Shown piece after piece: positions 13,267 to 20,255 of a DNA stretch of 23,998 nucleotides (positions are counted from its first letter, which is position 1; the number at the start of each line of letters is the position of its first letter). A program made the position numbers and the translations under genes. The stretch is from assembly GCA_964344165.1 (NCBI GenBank), contig CAYFMH010000020.1:1-23998 (forward strand), given 5' to 3'. The notes beneath the pieces were generated by a model. The model saw only the letters and a list, made by a program, of their open reading frames with translations, searched no databases and was not told the DNA's origin. Origin of the DNA: CAYFMH01 sp964344165. Its GTDB lineage: Bacteria; Patescibacteriota; Gracilibacteria; UBA4473.

Positions 13267-15733
13267 AGTTGGAGAGATACAATCCGTGTAACCGAATGTA
13301 CTCCCCAACTCCCGAATCCACCCATTGGTCGATCGGTTTTCCCTGACTGATCCGTTCACGGATAACCGTGCTCGAACCCACCAGGTTCTTCATCTCGACC
13401 ACCTGGTACGAAGGCGGCAGATCTGCATCCACCATCCCGTAACCAGGCCGGACAACAATGGCAAAGTTGAACGCCTGCCAGATCTCCAGCCCCTTTTTCC
13501 AAACGCGGTGAATTTCCGATTGCTGGAGGTGGCCGCCGGCGATGATATCTCCGCCAACCACATGCCAGATCTGATGATCCGGAAACTTTTTTTCGTACCG
13601 CGCCTGAAGCAGGTAAGCCGGAGTGTAGGTCCCACCGTCCAAGTCGAAGCAATCGACCTGAACTTTGGGAATCCCAGCAAACGCTTTTTTCACCATTTCT
13701 GCCCGATGATGCGAGTTGACCGACTCTACCGAAGCTTTGTCAGGTCGAGTCCCGCAGGGCACCACGACCACCAAATCAAACTGCTGGCTCAACCGCTCAG
13801 CGATCTGACGATGGTGACGAGCCGGAGGGTTAAAACTTCCTCCGAAAATCGCCACTCGTTTCACTCGATCACCTCGCGCCAGAAGCCGGCTTTTGAGGTC
13901 ATGATACCGCTGGGTCAGATGGGCCGGCAGGACTGCTTCTCGCAGATCCGTACCAAAAGCCCGCTTACTCACCACCGGAATCGGCGGTGCTTGCACTCGC
14001 TTGAAGTAGTTCTTATGAAGCTCCCCCCACCACCGCTCCAAGTCCTTGACGAACTCGCGAGGCGAGGCAAAGAGCCGATTCAATACCCCAGACTCAAGTC
14101 CCAACTCCTTCTCGAGCGTTCCCCGGAGGTAGCCCTCCAGAAACCACTCAGGGTTTCGCCGAAACTCCGTAAAAGCCCGGACCATCTCATCGTGATAACC
14201 CCGACGATGCACATTCCCGTAGTCAAACGGGTCGCTTTGGTTGTTTTTTAGCTCTGCCGTCGGAGCCATGTCGAAGCATGCTTGTGGTATCACCTCCTTT
14301 TTGAAAATGTGTTGGTTCAGGTAGTCGGCTACTTGATACACCTCTCGCTTCACTAAGTCCGCCAGAGGAGCGATGAAACCGGCAATGTCCCCGTAGAGAG
14401 TTCCATAACCGAAGGCCAGTTCCACCTTGTTGCCGTTGGCGCTAAAGACCGCTCCACGATCCTGAGCCACCGCCGCGATGATTTCCATCCGGACACGAGC
14501 CTGGATGTTTTCATAGCTGAGCGAATCAGGATCCGTTTCGGTCTGAGTGGCAATTGCCTCCACAATTCCACCAATCGGCCGCACCAGGTATTCTATTCCC
14601 AATTCTGCAGAAATCTGCTGGGCGATATCCTGGGTCTGCTGACTGTTGTACTGCGAGGGCATGTTCACCGCGATGACATTTTCCGGACCCAACACGTGCG
14701 CGAAGAGCGCACAAGTCGTAGCCGAATCGATGCCGCCGCTCAGTCCCACCACCACCTTCCGAAGAGGGGGCGGCAGGGTGGCAAAAGCACCTTCCGTTGC
14801 TTCTCGAATGGCGAGAAACAGCTCGGCTGTGTCGCTAGCCTCCCTTGCCGCAATTGGATCTGAAACCTCGGCGAAGCCGAAGTCGAAAGTTCCTTTTGCG
14901 TAAGGATCAACCGAAAACACGGGGGCACCAGTCTCATCGTACACCGTCGAACTTCCATCAAAGACAATGAGGTTCTTACCGGTGTTTTGGATGCCAGCGT
15001 TGTTCACGTAGACGAAGGGAACCGCAGCCTCCTGCAGCAAATCTCGTACCACCTGGTGGCGTTTGCGATTTTTTTGCCACGTCCAGGGCGAGCAACTAAG
15101 GTTGACGATAAGTTCCGCTCCGTTTTCTACGAGAGCAAGGGTGGGATTGTGGGCGTAGTCCTCATGCCACATATCCTCACAGAGGATCACGCCGATCTGA
15201 ATCTGAGCCTTTTCCCCATTGGTTTTTGGCTTATGAACCGGGAAAGGATGCAGCAGATCCGATATCGGCGCGTCATTCATCTCCGCGAGCTTGCGAAGCG
15301 AATGAAAGTGCCGGTCATCCTGAAAGATGCGATAATTCGGATGCAGGCTTTTGACGGCCACGGGAAGCGCCTGGTTCTGGACCAGTTTGCCATCCTGCGC
15401 CACCATCCCTGCATTCCATTTCATGAGGCGACCATCCTCACCGCCGTGTTCCGACACGGCGAAGATAGTGCCCCAAATGGCCGCAATGCCTACCTGAGTC
15501 GCGATGACAATCTGCTGATTGCACCGCATGACATCCCGCACGAAGTAATCATCCTCCGGCAAGTCCCCGATAAAGTAACCGGGAACTGCCATTTCTGGAA
15601 AAACGATAACCTGCACACCACGCTGGGCGGCAGCTCGAATTTCCCGGATGATGCACTGCGTATTCAGGTCGGGACGACCAGGAATCACAGGCATTTGGCA
15701 TAACGCGACTTGAACGCCTTCGAGATTAGTCAT
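13265..15733 (-). CDS. nadE: glutamine-dependent NAD synthetase fused to nicotinate-nucleotide adenylyltransferase (NadE-NadD)
   Basis: This 822-residue fusion covers the last two steps: NaMN to NaAD to NAD. Residues 1-290 are a nitrilase-type glutaminase with triad E47 (VFPEMAVPG), K128 (VAVKSL) and C185 (ILCEDMW). Residues about 300-600 are the ATP-dependent synthetase with PP-loop SGGIDS (332-337), plus the SANGNKVELAFGYGTLYGD segment. Residues about 624-822 are NadD-like, with IFGGSFNPPARHH (629-641) and GSSTVIRERI (786-795, the SSTxIR motif). The NadD [H/T]xGH motif is ARHH, with its first residue replaced by Ala, so adenylyltransferase activity may be altered. The start at 15733 has a GGAGGA site. 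The gene forms its own unit under regulatory block B. Confidence 0.9.
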   Translation of the reverse strand: MTNLEGVQVALCQMPVIPGRPDLNTQCIIREIRAAAQRGVQVIVFPEMAVPGYFIGDLPEDDYFVRDVMRCNQQIVIATQVGIAAIWGTIFAVSEHGGEDGRLMKWNAGMVAQDGKLVQNQALPVAVKSLHPNYRIFQDDRHFHSLRKLAEMNDAPISDLLHPFPVHKPKTNGEKAQIQIGVILCEDMWHEDYAHNPTLALVENGAELIVNLSCSPWTWQKNRKRHQVVRDLLQEAAVPFVYVNNAGIQNTGKNLIVFDGSSTVYDETGAPVFSVDPYAKGTFDFGFAEVSDPIAAREASDTAELFLAIREATEGAFATLPPPLRKVVVGLSGGIDSATTCALFAHVLGPENVIAVNMPSQYNSQQTQDIAQQISAELGIEYLVRPIGGIVEAIATQTETDPDSLSYENIQARVRMEIIAAVAQDRGAVFSANGNKVELAFGYGTLYGDIAGFIAPLADLVKREVYQVADYLNQHIFKKEVIPQACFDMAPTAELKNNQSDPFDYGNVHRRGYHDEMVRAFTEFRRNPEWFLEGYLRGTLEKELGLESGVLNRLFASPREFVKDLERWWGELHKNYFKRVQAPPIPVVSKRAFGTDLREAVLPAHLTQRYHDLKSRLLARGDRVKRVAIFGGSFNPPARHHRQIAERLSQQFDLVVVVPCGTRPDKASVESVNSHHRAEMVKKAFAGIPKVQVDCFDLDGGTYTPAYLLQARYEKKFPDHQIWHVVGGDIIAGGHLQQSEIHRVWKKGLEIWQAFNFAIVVRPGYGMVDADLPPSYQVVEMKNLVGSSTVIRERISQGKPIDQWVDSGVGEYIRLHGLYLSN

Positions 15734-15773
15734 GATCGTTCCTCCTGTCTGATCTGAAGTTTGATAACTTATT

Positions 15774-15899
15774 TTGAGTCTGCTGATTTTTAGTAAAGTT
15801 CAAGGCAAAATCGAGGAGTGAAGTAAGCTGTATATTTATAATACAGTGTCGAACCCCGCAGATTTTAACGAAGAAATTTGCAAAAATCAGCAGACTCAA
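15774..15899 (-). promoter_or_regulatory. leader palindrome upstream of nadE-nadD (copy 2)
   Basis: A perfect 18-base inverted repeat frames the element: TTGAGTCTGCTGATTTTT (15774-15791) and its complement at 15882-15899. Inside are AAGGC, GAG and GAGTG words, an inner hairpin CTGTAT-atttata-ATACAG (15828-15846), then CGAAC and CGAAG words. The order matches copy 1 (10449-10530), although the arms have unrelated sequence. It lies in the probable leader RNA of nadE-nadD. Confidence 0.55.
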
Positions 15900-15902
15900 C
15901 CG

Positions 15903-16085
15903 TTATGTAAAAGAGCATTTGTGCAATAAGCACAAACTGATAATAAAACTCAATCAAGCTAAATAAAGAGTCGCGTATGACCGATTAATAAATTAAATAA
16001 AGCCTTTTCAATAAGACAAAAGACACAGATGACATAAAAAAATTGTCAGCACAAAATTGACAATAATAAATTGTCATCAAATAAC
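15903..16085 (-). promoter_or_regulatory. NAD-island regulatory block, copy B
   Basis: Diverged duplicate of 10588-10765. The half-site array reads TGACAT, TTGTCA, TGACAA, TTGTCA. A second inverted repeat, TTTGTGC-AATAA-GCACAAA (15918-15936), lies at the gene-proximal end; copy A has the partly matching TTTGCAC/GTACAAA. The 27-base core is identical to copy A, whereas the sequence between core and operator has drifted, which suggests selection on the core and operator. Confidence 0.65.
16043..16063. promoter_or_regulatory. operator TTGTCA-N9-TGACAA (copy B)
   Basis: Identical across all 21 bases to 10728-10748, including the spacer. The next half-site, TTGTCA, follows at 16071-16076. Candidate TrmB-family regulator site. 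Confidence 0.6.
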
Positions 16086-16095
16086 TTCCTAACAC

Positions 16096-16130
16096 AAAAA
16101 AAAGCCCCGCATTGCAAGACTTTTTCATTT
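16096..16130 (-). terminator. terminator of the nadM-like/pncB/NUDT9-like operon
   Basis: On the minus strand AAAAGTCTTGC and GCGGGGCTTTT pair over 11 positions (three to four as G-T wobbles) around a 3-base loop, and the T-tract continues to eight or nine T's. It is about 50 nt beyond the NUDT9-like stop. Confidence 0.6.
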
Positions 16131-16177
16131 CCTTCAAACCCCAAGGCTTATATCAAATTACTATTGTTCATTACTCA

Positions 16178-17077
16178 TTATTCATTGTTCTTCATCGCCA
16201 GCCTCACAAAATCCTGATGACTCGCATACATATTTCCCAGATTTTCACCAGTCAAATCAAGCCACCCTATCTCCTCAATCTCATCTTCATCCATCGGCTT
16301 AAATCTCAATCTTTCTCCTTCTTCAAAGCTCAAATTCCAATGAGCCACAGTCGTCTCCATCCAAGCATGATCCGTATTACGAGGATCGTCCACATATCCT
16401 TTGTACAAATTTCTTGCTCGATCAGGGTCCAGCGCCACCCCCGTCTCTTCCTGCAGCTCCCTTGCCAAAGTCTGAGAAATAATTTCTCCCAAATCCACCA
16501 TTCCTCCAGGAATAGCCCACTCCAACTTCGAATCCTTAGGAGCCCACAAGCCAGTAGTTCGATCTTTTACCATTCGCCTCTTCCCATCTACACGCTTGAT
16601 AGCCACCATCTGAAACACCTGCTTATATGGATTCCACCGAGTCACCACCGGATCGGCTGCAAAATTTGCCCCCCATCCTCCTAATTCTCCACGACCAGCA
16701 ATTCCTGTCCTTCCGCGAGGATTGAGCGGTCGCCCTAATTCATCAAATCTCATACATTCCTCAAAGCTTTCAAAGCTTCTGCCCACCAAACTAACATCTT
16801 CCGAATCTGCCCAAGATGGCTCCGCCAACACCACCGGATCCACAAAATAAGGAGGATCGTATCCTGGATATCCAATATCCCAATCCACCTGATCATCCGA
16901 AACAGAGAAACGATCCGGATAATTGGCCGGCTTTTCATACCGAGATTTTTGATGAAAAGCAGATTCTACCACCTCTTTCACACCACACCCTGTTTCCAAC
17001 ATTTGTTTATCGCTTTTATCAATCCCCACCCCCGAAGCCGTTTTACCTGATTCAGTCATTTTTACAAAAGTTTCCAT
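16178..17077 (-). CDS. NUDT9-type ADP-ribose pyrophosphatase (Nudix hydrolase)
   Basis: It is predicted to hydrolyse ADP-ribose to AMP and ribose 5-phosphate. The protein has 299 residues from the ATG at 17077; an upstream in-frame ATG lies inside pncB. The architecture follows eukaryotic NUDT9 and the TRPM2 NUDT9-H domain rather than bacterial NudF: RYEKPANYPDRFSVSDDQVD (46-65) with W66 next, NPRGRTGIAGRGELGGWG (119-136), AADPVVTRW (140-148), a perfect Nudix box GMVDLGE...RELQEETGV (192-214), YVDDPRNTDHAWMET (228-242) and MYASHQDFVRL (283-293). The Nudix Glu pair EE is intact, so it should be active. Last gene of its operon, 37 nt after pncB; it would clear ADP-ribose from NAD-consuming reactions and recycle AMP and pentose. 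Confidence 0.85.
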   Translation of the reverse strand: METFVKMTESGKTASGVGIDKSDKQMLETGCGVKEVVESAFHQKSRYEKPANYPDRFSVSDDQVDWDIGYPGYDPPYFVDPVVLAEPSWADSEDVSLVGRSFESFEECMRFDELGRPLNPRGRTGIAGRGELGGWGANFAADPVVTRWNPYKQVFQMVAIKRVDGKRRMVKDRTTGLWAPKDSKLEWAIPGGMVDLGEIISQTLARELQEETGVALDPDRARNLYKGYVDDPRNTDHAWMETTVAHWNLSFEEGERLRFKPMDEDEIEEIGWLDLTGENLGNMYASHQDFVRLAMKNNE

Positions 17078-17114
17078 GATTAAAAAATTTAAAACCCCCC
17101 TATTTATCCCGATA

Positions 17115-18596
17115 TCAATTTTCCAAAGCCACACCATAAAGATCAGCCAACTCTCTCGTCAACTGTAGAGTGCGAGCAGATTTTGGAGTTTTTTCACCGA
17201 CAACATCCTCTATTTGAGCAAAAGTTTTTTCTACCTGTGCTCGCGTAGCTGCAAATCCCTGTGGTAACAAAATCTCTCCATCTCGATATGCCGGCACCAA
17301 GAGATCTTCCTCTCCCCTCAATTCCCCAATCTGAGCAATTAATCGCCCCTCTTCGGTATTAAAAAGCCCTGGCCGCCCCGGCAAAGATTCTTTCCCTGGA
17401 GAATCAGAAAATTTCACCTTTGGCTCTACTCGCCCATCGGCTGTCACTACTTCAGCCAATTTATATCCCGTAGAAGCTTTTGATCGCTCTTTTTGTTTGG
17501 TTACGAGCAGTCCCCCTGCGCCGTACAAGATAAATTTATCCGGATCAAATCCGGCTGCTCGAATTTTTTCGTCCATTTCCACCATTTGATCCACATCAGA
17601 AAGATCCTCCACCACCACCTTGTCTAGAACTGGGTCATCAAATCCTAAATCCTGGAATTTTTGCAAAGCATACAAACTCTGCTCGGTAATATCTCCACTA
17701 TCCAATCGAATCCAGATCTTTTTCCCGGTTTCTCGATATTTCTGCTTCAGATCTATCGCCATATCAATTCCCCGAAAAGAATCTGTCAGATCAATAAGAA
17801 GAGAGGTCGTCTCCGTTGTCTGAACCGCCTGCTCAAAAGCCTCAATTTCTGTGTCATAAAACTGTATAAACCGATGCCCGAGCGTCCCCACATCTTTTAG
17901 TTCTGGATAAATGGCCGCTGCTGCATCATTAGAGGTCAGACTAATCCCACCTCCTTGATACATCGCCACCACTGCCTGCAGGTGCATTTCTTCATTGGGC
18001 GTCCCTCTTTTTCCCACTTCAATGAAGCGATTGGCTCCAATCTTGGTAGCAATTTCATGAGCCGTCGTCGCCACCAGACTTTCATAAAAAATCCGGTGCA
18101 ATTCTGGCTCAATGTGCGCGGCTAATTCTCCCGGCCCCGTCACTCTCAGGATCGGATCTCCGGACAAAACCGCTGTCCCATCCGGAACCGCATCAATCTC
18201 CAGTGACAAATAACCATCGTTTTCATCGATTACCTGCTGCCACATTGCCTCGTTGAAATACGGCACATTGGCGTGACGAGCATAAAATTCTCGAGCAAAA
18301 TCCAATTCCCCCTGCGTCACTCGTCGCCCTACCGCCTGCTGGATATGCCGACGAATACCAGCGGCTATCAAATAGCCTTTTTCGGCTTTTCTCATCTGGA
18401 GCACATAAGTCTCCTGATCAGACCACCGTTCTCCTTTACAATGCCCCATGGTCCGATTGTAGGTGTCGGTCTGGAGGATTTTGTTTTGTTTTACGATTTG
18501 CTCTCGGAGCTCTGCCGGAAGCGTGAGAAAGTCATCATATGTGAGACCTTCTGGGAAGCCGAAGTATCGATCGGCCAGTTCTGCTGCATTTTTCAT
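17115..18596 (-). CDS. pncB: nicotinate phosphoribosyltransferase
   Basis: It joins nicotinate to PRPP to form NaMN, the committed salvage step. The protein has 493 residues. Family signatures are TDTYNRTMGH (43-52), GYLIAAGI (74-81), VPYFNE (111-116), FIEVGKRGTPNEEMHLQAV (191-209), GGGISLTSNDAA (215-226), GTLGHRFIQFYDTEIEAF (237-254; H241 is the likely phospho-His), LLIDLTDSFRGID (266-278) and LDSGDI (298-303). A nicotinamide-specific PRTase (NadV-like) is less likely but cannot be excluded by eye. No Shine-Dalgarno sequence. It lies 24 nt after the NMN adenylyltransferase gene. The stop codon is TGA. Composition is less GC-rich than the nadE and PurA-like genes. Confidence 0.85.
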   Translation of the reverse strand: MKNAAELADRYFGFPEGLTYDDFLTLPAELREQIVKQNKILQTDTYNRTMGHCKGERWSDQETYVLQMRKAEKGYLIAAGIRRHIQQAVGRRVTQGELDFAREFYARHANVPYFNEAMWQQVIDENDGYLSLEIDAVPDGTAVLSGDPILRVTGPGELAAHIEPELHRIFYESLVATTAHEIATKIGANRFIEVGKRGTPNEEMHLQAVVAMYQGGGISLTSNDAAAAIYPELKDVGTLGHRFIQFYDTEIEAFEQAVQTTETTSLLIDLTDSFRGIDMAIDLKQKYRETGKKIWIRLDSGDITEQSLYALQKFQDLGFDDPVLDKVVVEDLSDVDQMVEMDEKIRAAGFDPDKFILYGAGGLLVTKQKERSKASTGYKLAEVVTADGRVEPKVKFSDSPGKESLPGRPGLFNTEEGRLIAQIGELRGEEDLLVPAYRDGEILLPQGFAATRAQVEKTFAQIEDVVGEKTPKSARTLQLTRELADLYGVALEN

Positions 18597-18620
18597 GATA
18601 AAATTGGGTTAAGAAATATT

Positions 18621-19196
18621 TTAAGCAGGCATCAATGCAGGATGCTGCAAAAAAAGCGTTCGAAAGTTCTGACGAAGGAATTCTCGTGCCATCGTCAATA
18701 TATCTGGGTGCATGCTCTGCCTCAGTGCCTCAAAATCTGAGCTCAACAAAGCCTCCCTCATTTTTGTGGCAGAAATCCCGGCCCCTTCTGATTCACGATC
18801 CACAATCACCTCAGTGTCAAAATAAGGCTGCAAAAAATAAGTATCTACCTCTGAGCCTCCATAAAATTTAAAATTTGCTCGGAATCGCTCTTCCAATTCC
18901 TTGATAGAATCAATCCAAGCCGCAAAATCCGCTCCATTAATATCAGGAACCCGAGTTCCTTTTAATTGATCCGGCAGACCAATTATTTTTACATCTGCCC
19001 ACCTTTTTCGGATCATCGCCACTCGCTGCTCAAAGGTATACGGAGTCCTTTCTGCTGTTAAATTATTACTTGAACCAACCATAATGAGCGTTTTTTCTTT
19101 TCCGTGTCGCTCAGTAATTTTTTGTGTCACTTTTTCGTGACCAGCATGATAAGGAGCAAATCTCCCAAGCTGTACGCCAATTGTTTCTAGAGCCAT
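18621..19196 (-). CDS. nadM: nicotinamide-nucleotide adenylyltransferase (NadM/NadR-type)
   Basis: It transfers AMP from ATP to NMN (and possibly NaMN). The protein has 191 residues. The nucleotidyltransferase motif is GRFAPYHAGH (11-20, with intact HxGH), followed by IMVGSSNN (38-45), TPYTFEQRVAMI (51-62) and the C-terminal GISATKMREAL (140-150, the ISATxxR motif). The sequence resembles NadM and NadR domains rather than NadD, so the island encodes two non-orthologous adenylyltransferases. It is the first gene of the unit with pncB and the NUDT9-like gene, and lies opposite the TrmB-type regulator. No Shine-Dalgarno sequence; A/T-rich leader. Confidence 0.8.
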   Translation of the reverse strand: MALETIGVQLGRFAPYHAGHEKVTQKITERHGKEKTLIMVGSSNNLTAERTPYTFEQRVAMIRKRWADVKIIGLPDQLKGTRVPDINGADFAAWIDSIKELEERFRANFKFYGGSEVDTYFLQPYFDTEVIVDRESEGAGISATKMREALLSSDFEALRQSMHPDILTMAREFLRQNFRTLFLQHPALMPA

Positions 19197-19310
19197 CTTT
19201 AAAAAAATTAAGAGTTAAGAACTAATTCCAATTTACACCTCGTCATAACTAAAAAAAGGGCAACAATGACACAAAAAATAAAACTGCTTTTCCGCCTTAA
19301 ATAAGCGCAT

Positions 19311-19340
19311 AAAATACAAATGACGAAAACATTTTTTCAA
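19311..19340 (-). promoter_or_regulatory. possible promoter of nadM-pncB-NUDT9 operon
   Basis: On the minus strand TTGAAA and TATTTT are separated by 18 bases, with a TCGTCA half-site inside the spacer, where a bound repressor would block polymerase. This would leave a leader of about 110 nt. Confidence 0.35.
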
Positions 19341-19398
19341 AATAATATTGACGAAACTTTTTTTTCGACTACACTAATTCACGAAAAAACAATTAAAT

Positions 19399-19426
19399 TT
19401 GTCATTCGTAATTTCTAACTTATAAT
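19399..19426 (+). promoter_or_regulatory. promoter of the TrmB-type regulator, leaderless mRNA predicted
   Basis: A perfect TATAAT (19421-19426) is preceded 16 bases earlier by TTGTCA (19399-19404), which is both a -35-like box and an operator half-site. The start codon at 19432 lies just where transcription should begin, so the mRNA is probably leaderless. Confidence 0.6.
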
Positions 19427-19431
19427 TAAAA

Positions 19432-20208
19432 ATGATCTCCCAAATCCTAAAAAGCTTCAACCTTAACCAAAAAGAAGCCCAAATCTTTGAAAAAGTCCGA
19501 GATCTCGGCACTCAGCCAGCCTCAAACATTGCCCGAGTTATGGACATGCCGAGGAACACCGTCCGATTTATCCTGGATGGACTAGTACAAAAAGGGCTCC
19601 TCATCAAAACCAATCGAGGAAACACACAATACTATGCCGTAGAGGCGGTAAAAAACATCATCCGAAAACTCAAGGTCCAAAAGATCAGACAATCCGAAAA
19701 AATTGATTCTCAGATTAATCTGCTCGAAAAATTCGGAAAAGAATTAAATCCAGCCACGGTCCACTCAGCCAAAAAACCAAAAATCACTTTTTACGAAGGA
19801 ACAGATGGACTTGAACGAGTTTATGAACACACTCTTTCAGCCAAAGATGATATCAAGTCCTGGGCTTCTTTTGAGGGAATGCACGAGACCATGCCAGAAT
19901 ATTTCGATACCTACTACGCCCGACGAGCCAAAAAGAAAATTAAAATTCACTCTATTCATCCCGATTCAGAATTCGCCAGAGAAAGACAAAAAAATGATGA
20001 AAAAGAATATCGAGAAAGCGCCCTGGTTCCAGCCAACAAATTTGAATGGGTTCCAGAAATTCAGGTCTATGATGATTTTATAAACATTGTTTCCTGGCAT
20101 GAAAAACTCGGAATTATCATCGAAAGTCCGGAAATATCACAAGCCATGAAAACGATTTTTGATATGGCGTTTGAAACAGCCAAAAGTTACGACAAAAAAA
20201 AGAAATAG
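19432..20208 (+). CDS. TrmB-family transcriptional regulator, candidate NAD-salvage regulator
   Basis: The protein has 258 residues. The N-terminal winged helix-turn-helix (about 1-75) reads LNQKEAQIFEKVRDLGTQPA then SNIARVMDMPRNTVRFILDGLVQKGLL, a typical TrmB pattern. A helical linker (about 78-105) precedes a C-terminal sensor domain (about 113-258: ITFYEGTDGLERVYEHTL, DIKSWASFEG, IHSIHPDSE, INIVSWHEKLGIIIESPEI). TrmB proteins usually sense sugars; ligands here could be NAD, ADP-ribose or a precursor, by context only. It is divergent from nadM-pncB. Repeats of TTGTCA/TGACAA occur in its own promoter and upstream of the nadE-nadD and PK-like operons. Codon use is host-like and there is no Shine-Dalgarno sequence. 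Confidence 0.75.
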   Translation: MISQILKSFNLNQKEAQIFEKVRDLGTQPASNIARVMDMPRNTVRFILDGLVQKGLLIKTNRGNTQYYAVEAVKNIIRKLKVQKIRQSEKIDSQINLLEKFGKELNPATVHSAKKPKITFYEGTDGLERVYEHTLSAKDDIKSWASFEGMHETMPEYFDTYYARRAKKKIKIHSIHPDSEFARERQKNDEKEYRESALVPANKFEWVPEIQVYDDFINIVSWHEKLGIIIESPEISQAMKTIFDMAFETAKSYDKKKK

Positions 20209-20255
20209 ATCAAATCCCAGAATTTTGAAGCTAGAAGATTGAATATTGAAAATTT

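Larger units (their letters stand above)
15734..16177. other. 444-nt intergenic region: leader, regulatory block and terminator
   Basis: No gene. It repeats the architecture of 10385-10905: terminator of the upstream unit (16096-16130), operator array and conserved block (15903-16085), leader palindrome (15774-15899), then the nadE ribosome binding site (about 15738-15745). It is AT-rich. Confidence 0.7.
19197..19431. promoter_or_regulatory. divergent control region between nadM-like operon and TrmB-type regulator
   Basis: This AT-rich region carries five half-sites related to the operator: TCGTCA (19240-19245), TGACAC (19267-19272), TGACGA (19321-19326), TGACGA (19349-19354) and TTGTCA (19399-19404). 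The stretch GCGCATAAAATACAAATGA (19305-19323) also resembles the core-proximal part of block A. It probably serves both directions. Confidence 0.55.

Noticed and set aside
13325..15703. Long plus-strand open frames opposite nadE-nadD
   Set aside because: Shadows of a gene whose catalytic motifs are unambiguous.
10449..15899. Known NAD+ riboswitches (nadA or pnuC motifs) in the leaders
   Set aside because: I could not find their small conserved hairpin cores; the structure is a large palindrome of a different type.
10588..16085. CRISPR array or transposon ends
   Set aside because: There are only two copies, over 5 kb apart, with no regular spacers, no transposase gene and no target-site duplication; position before operons fits regulation.
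3054..17117. TGA recoded as glycine or another amino acid, as in some CPR lineages
   Set aside because: yaaA and pncB both end in TGA at their natural family C-termini, and readthrough gives unrelated sequence.
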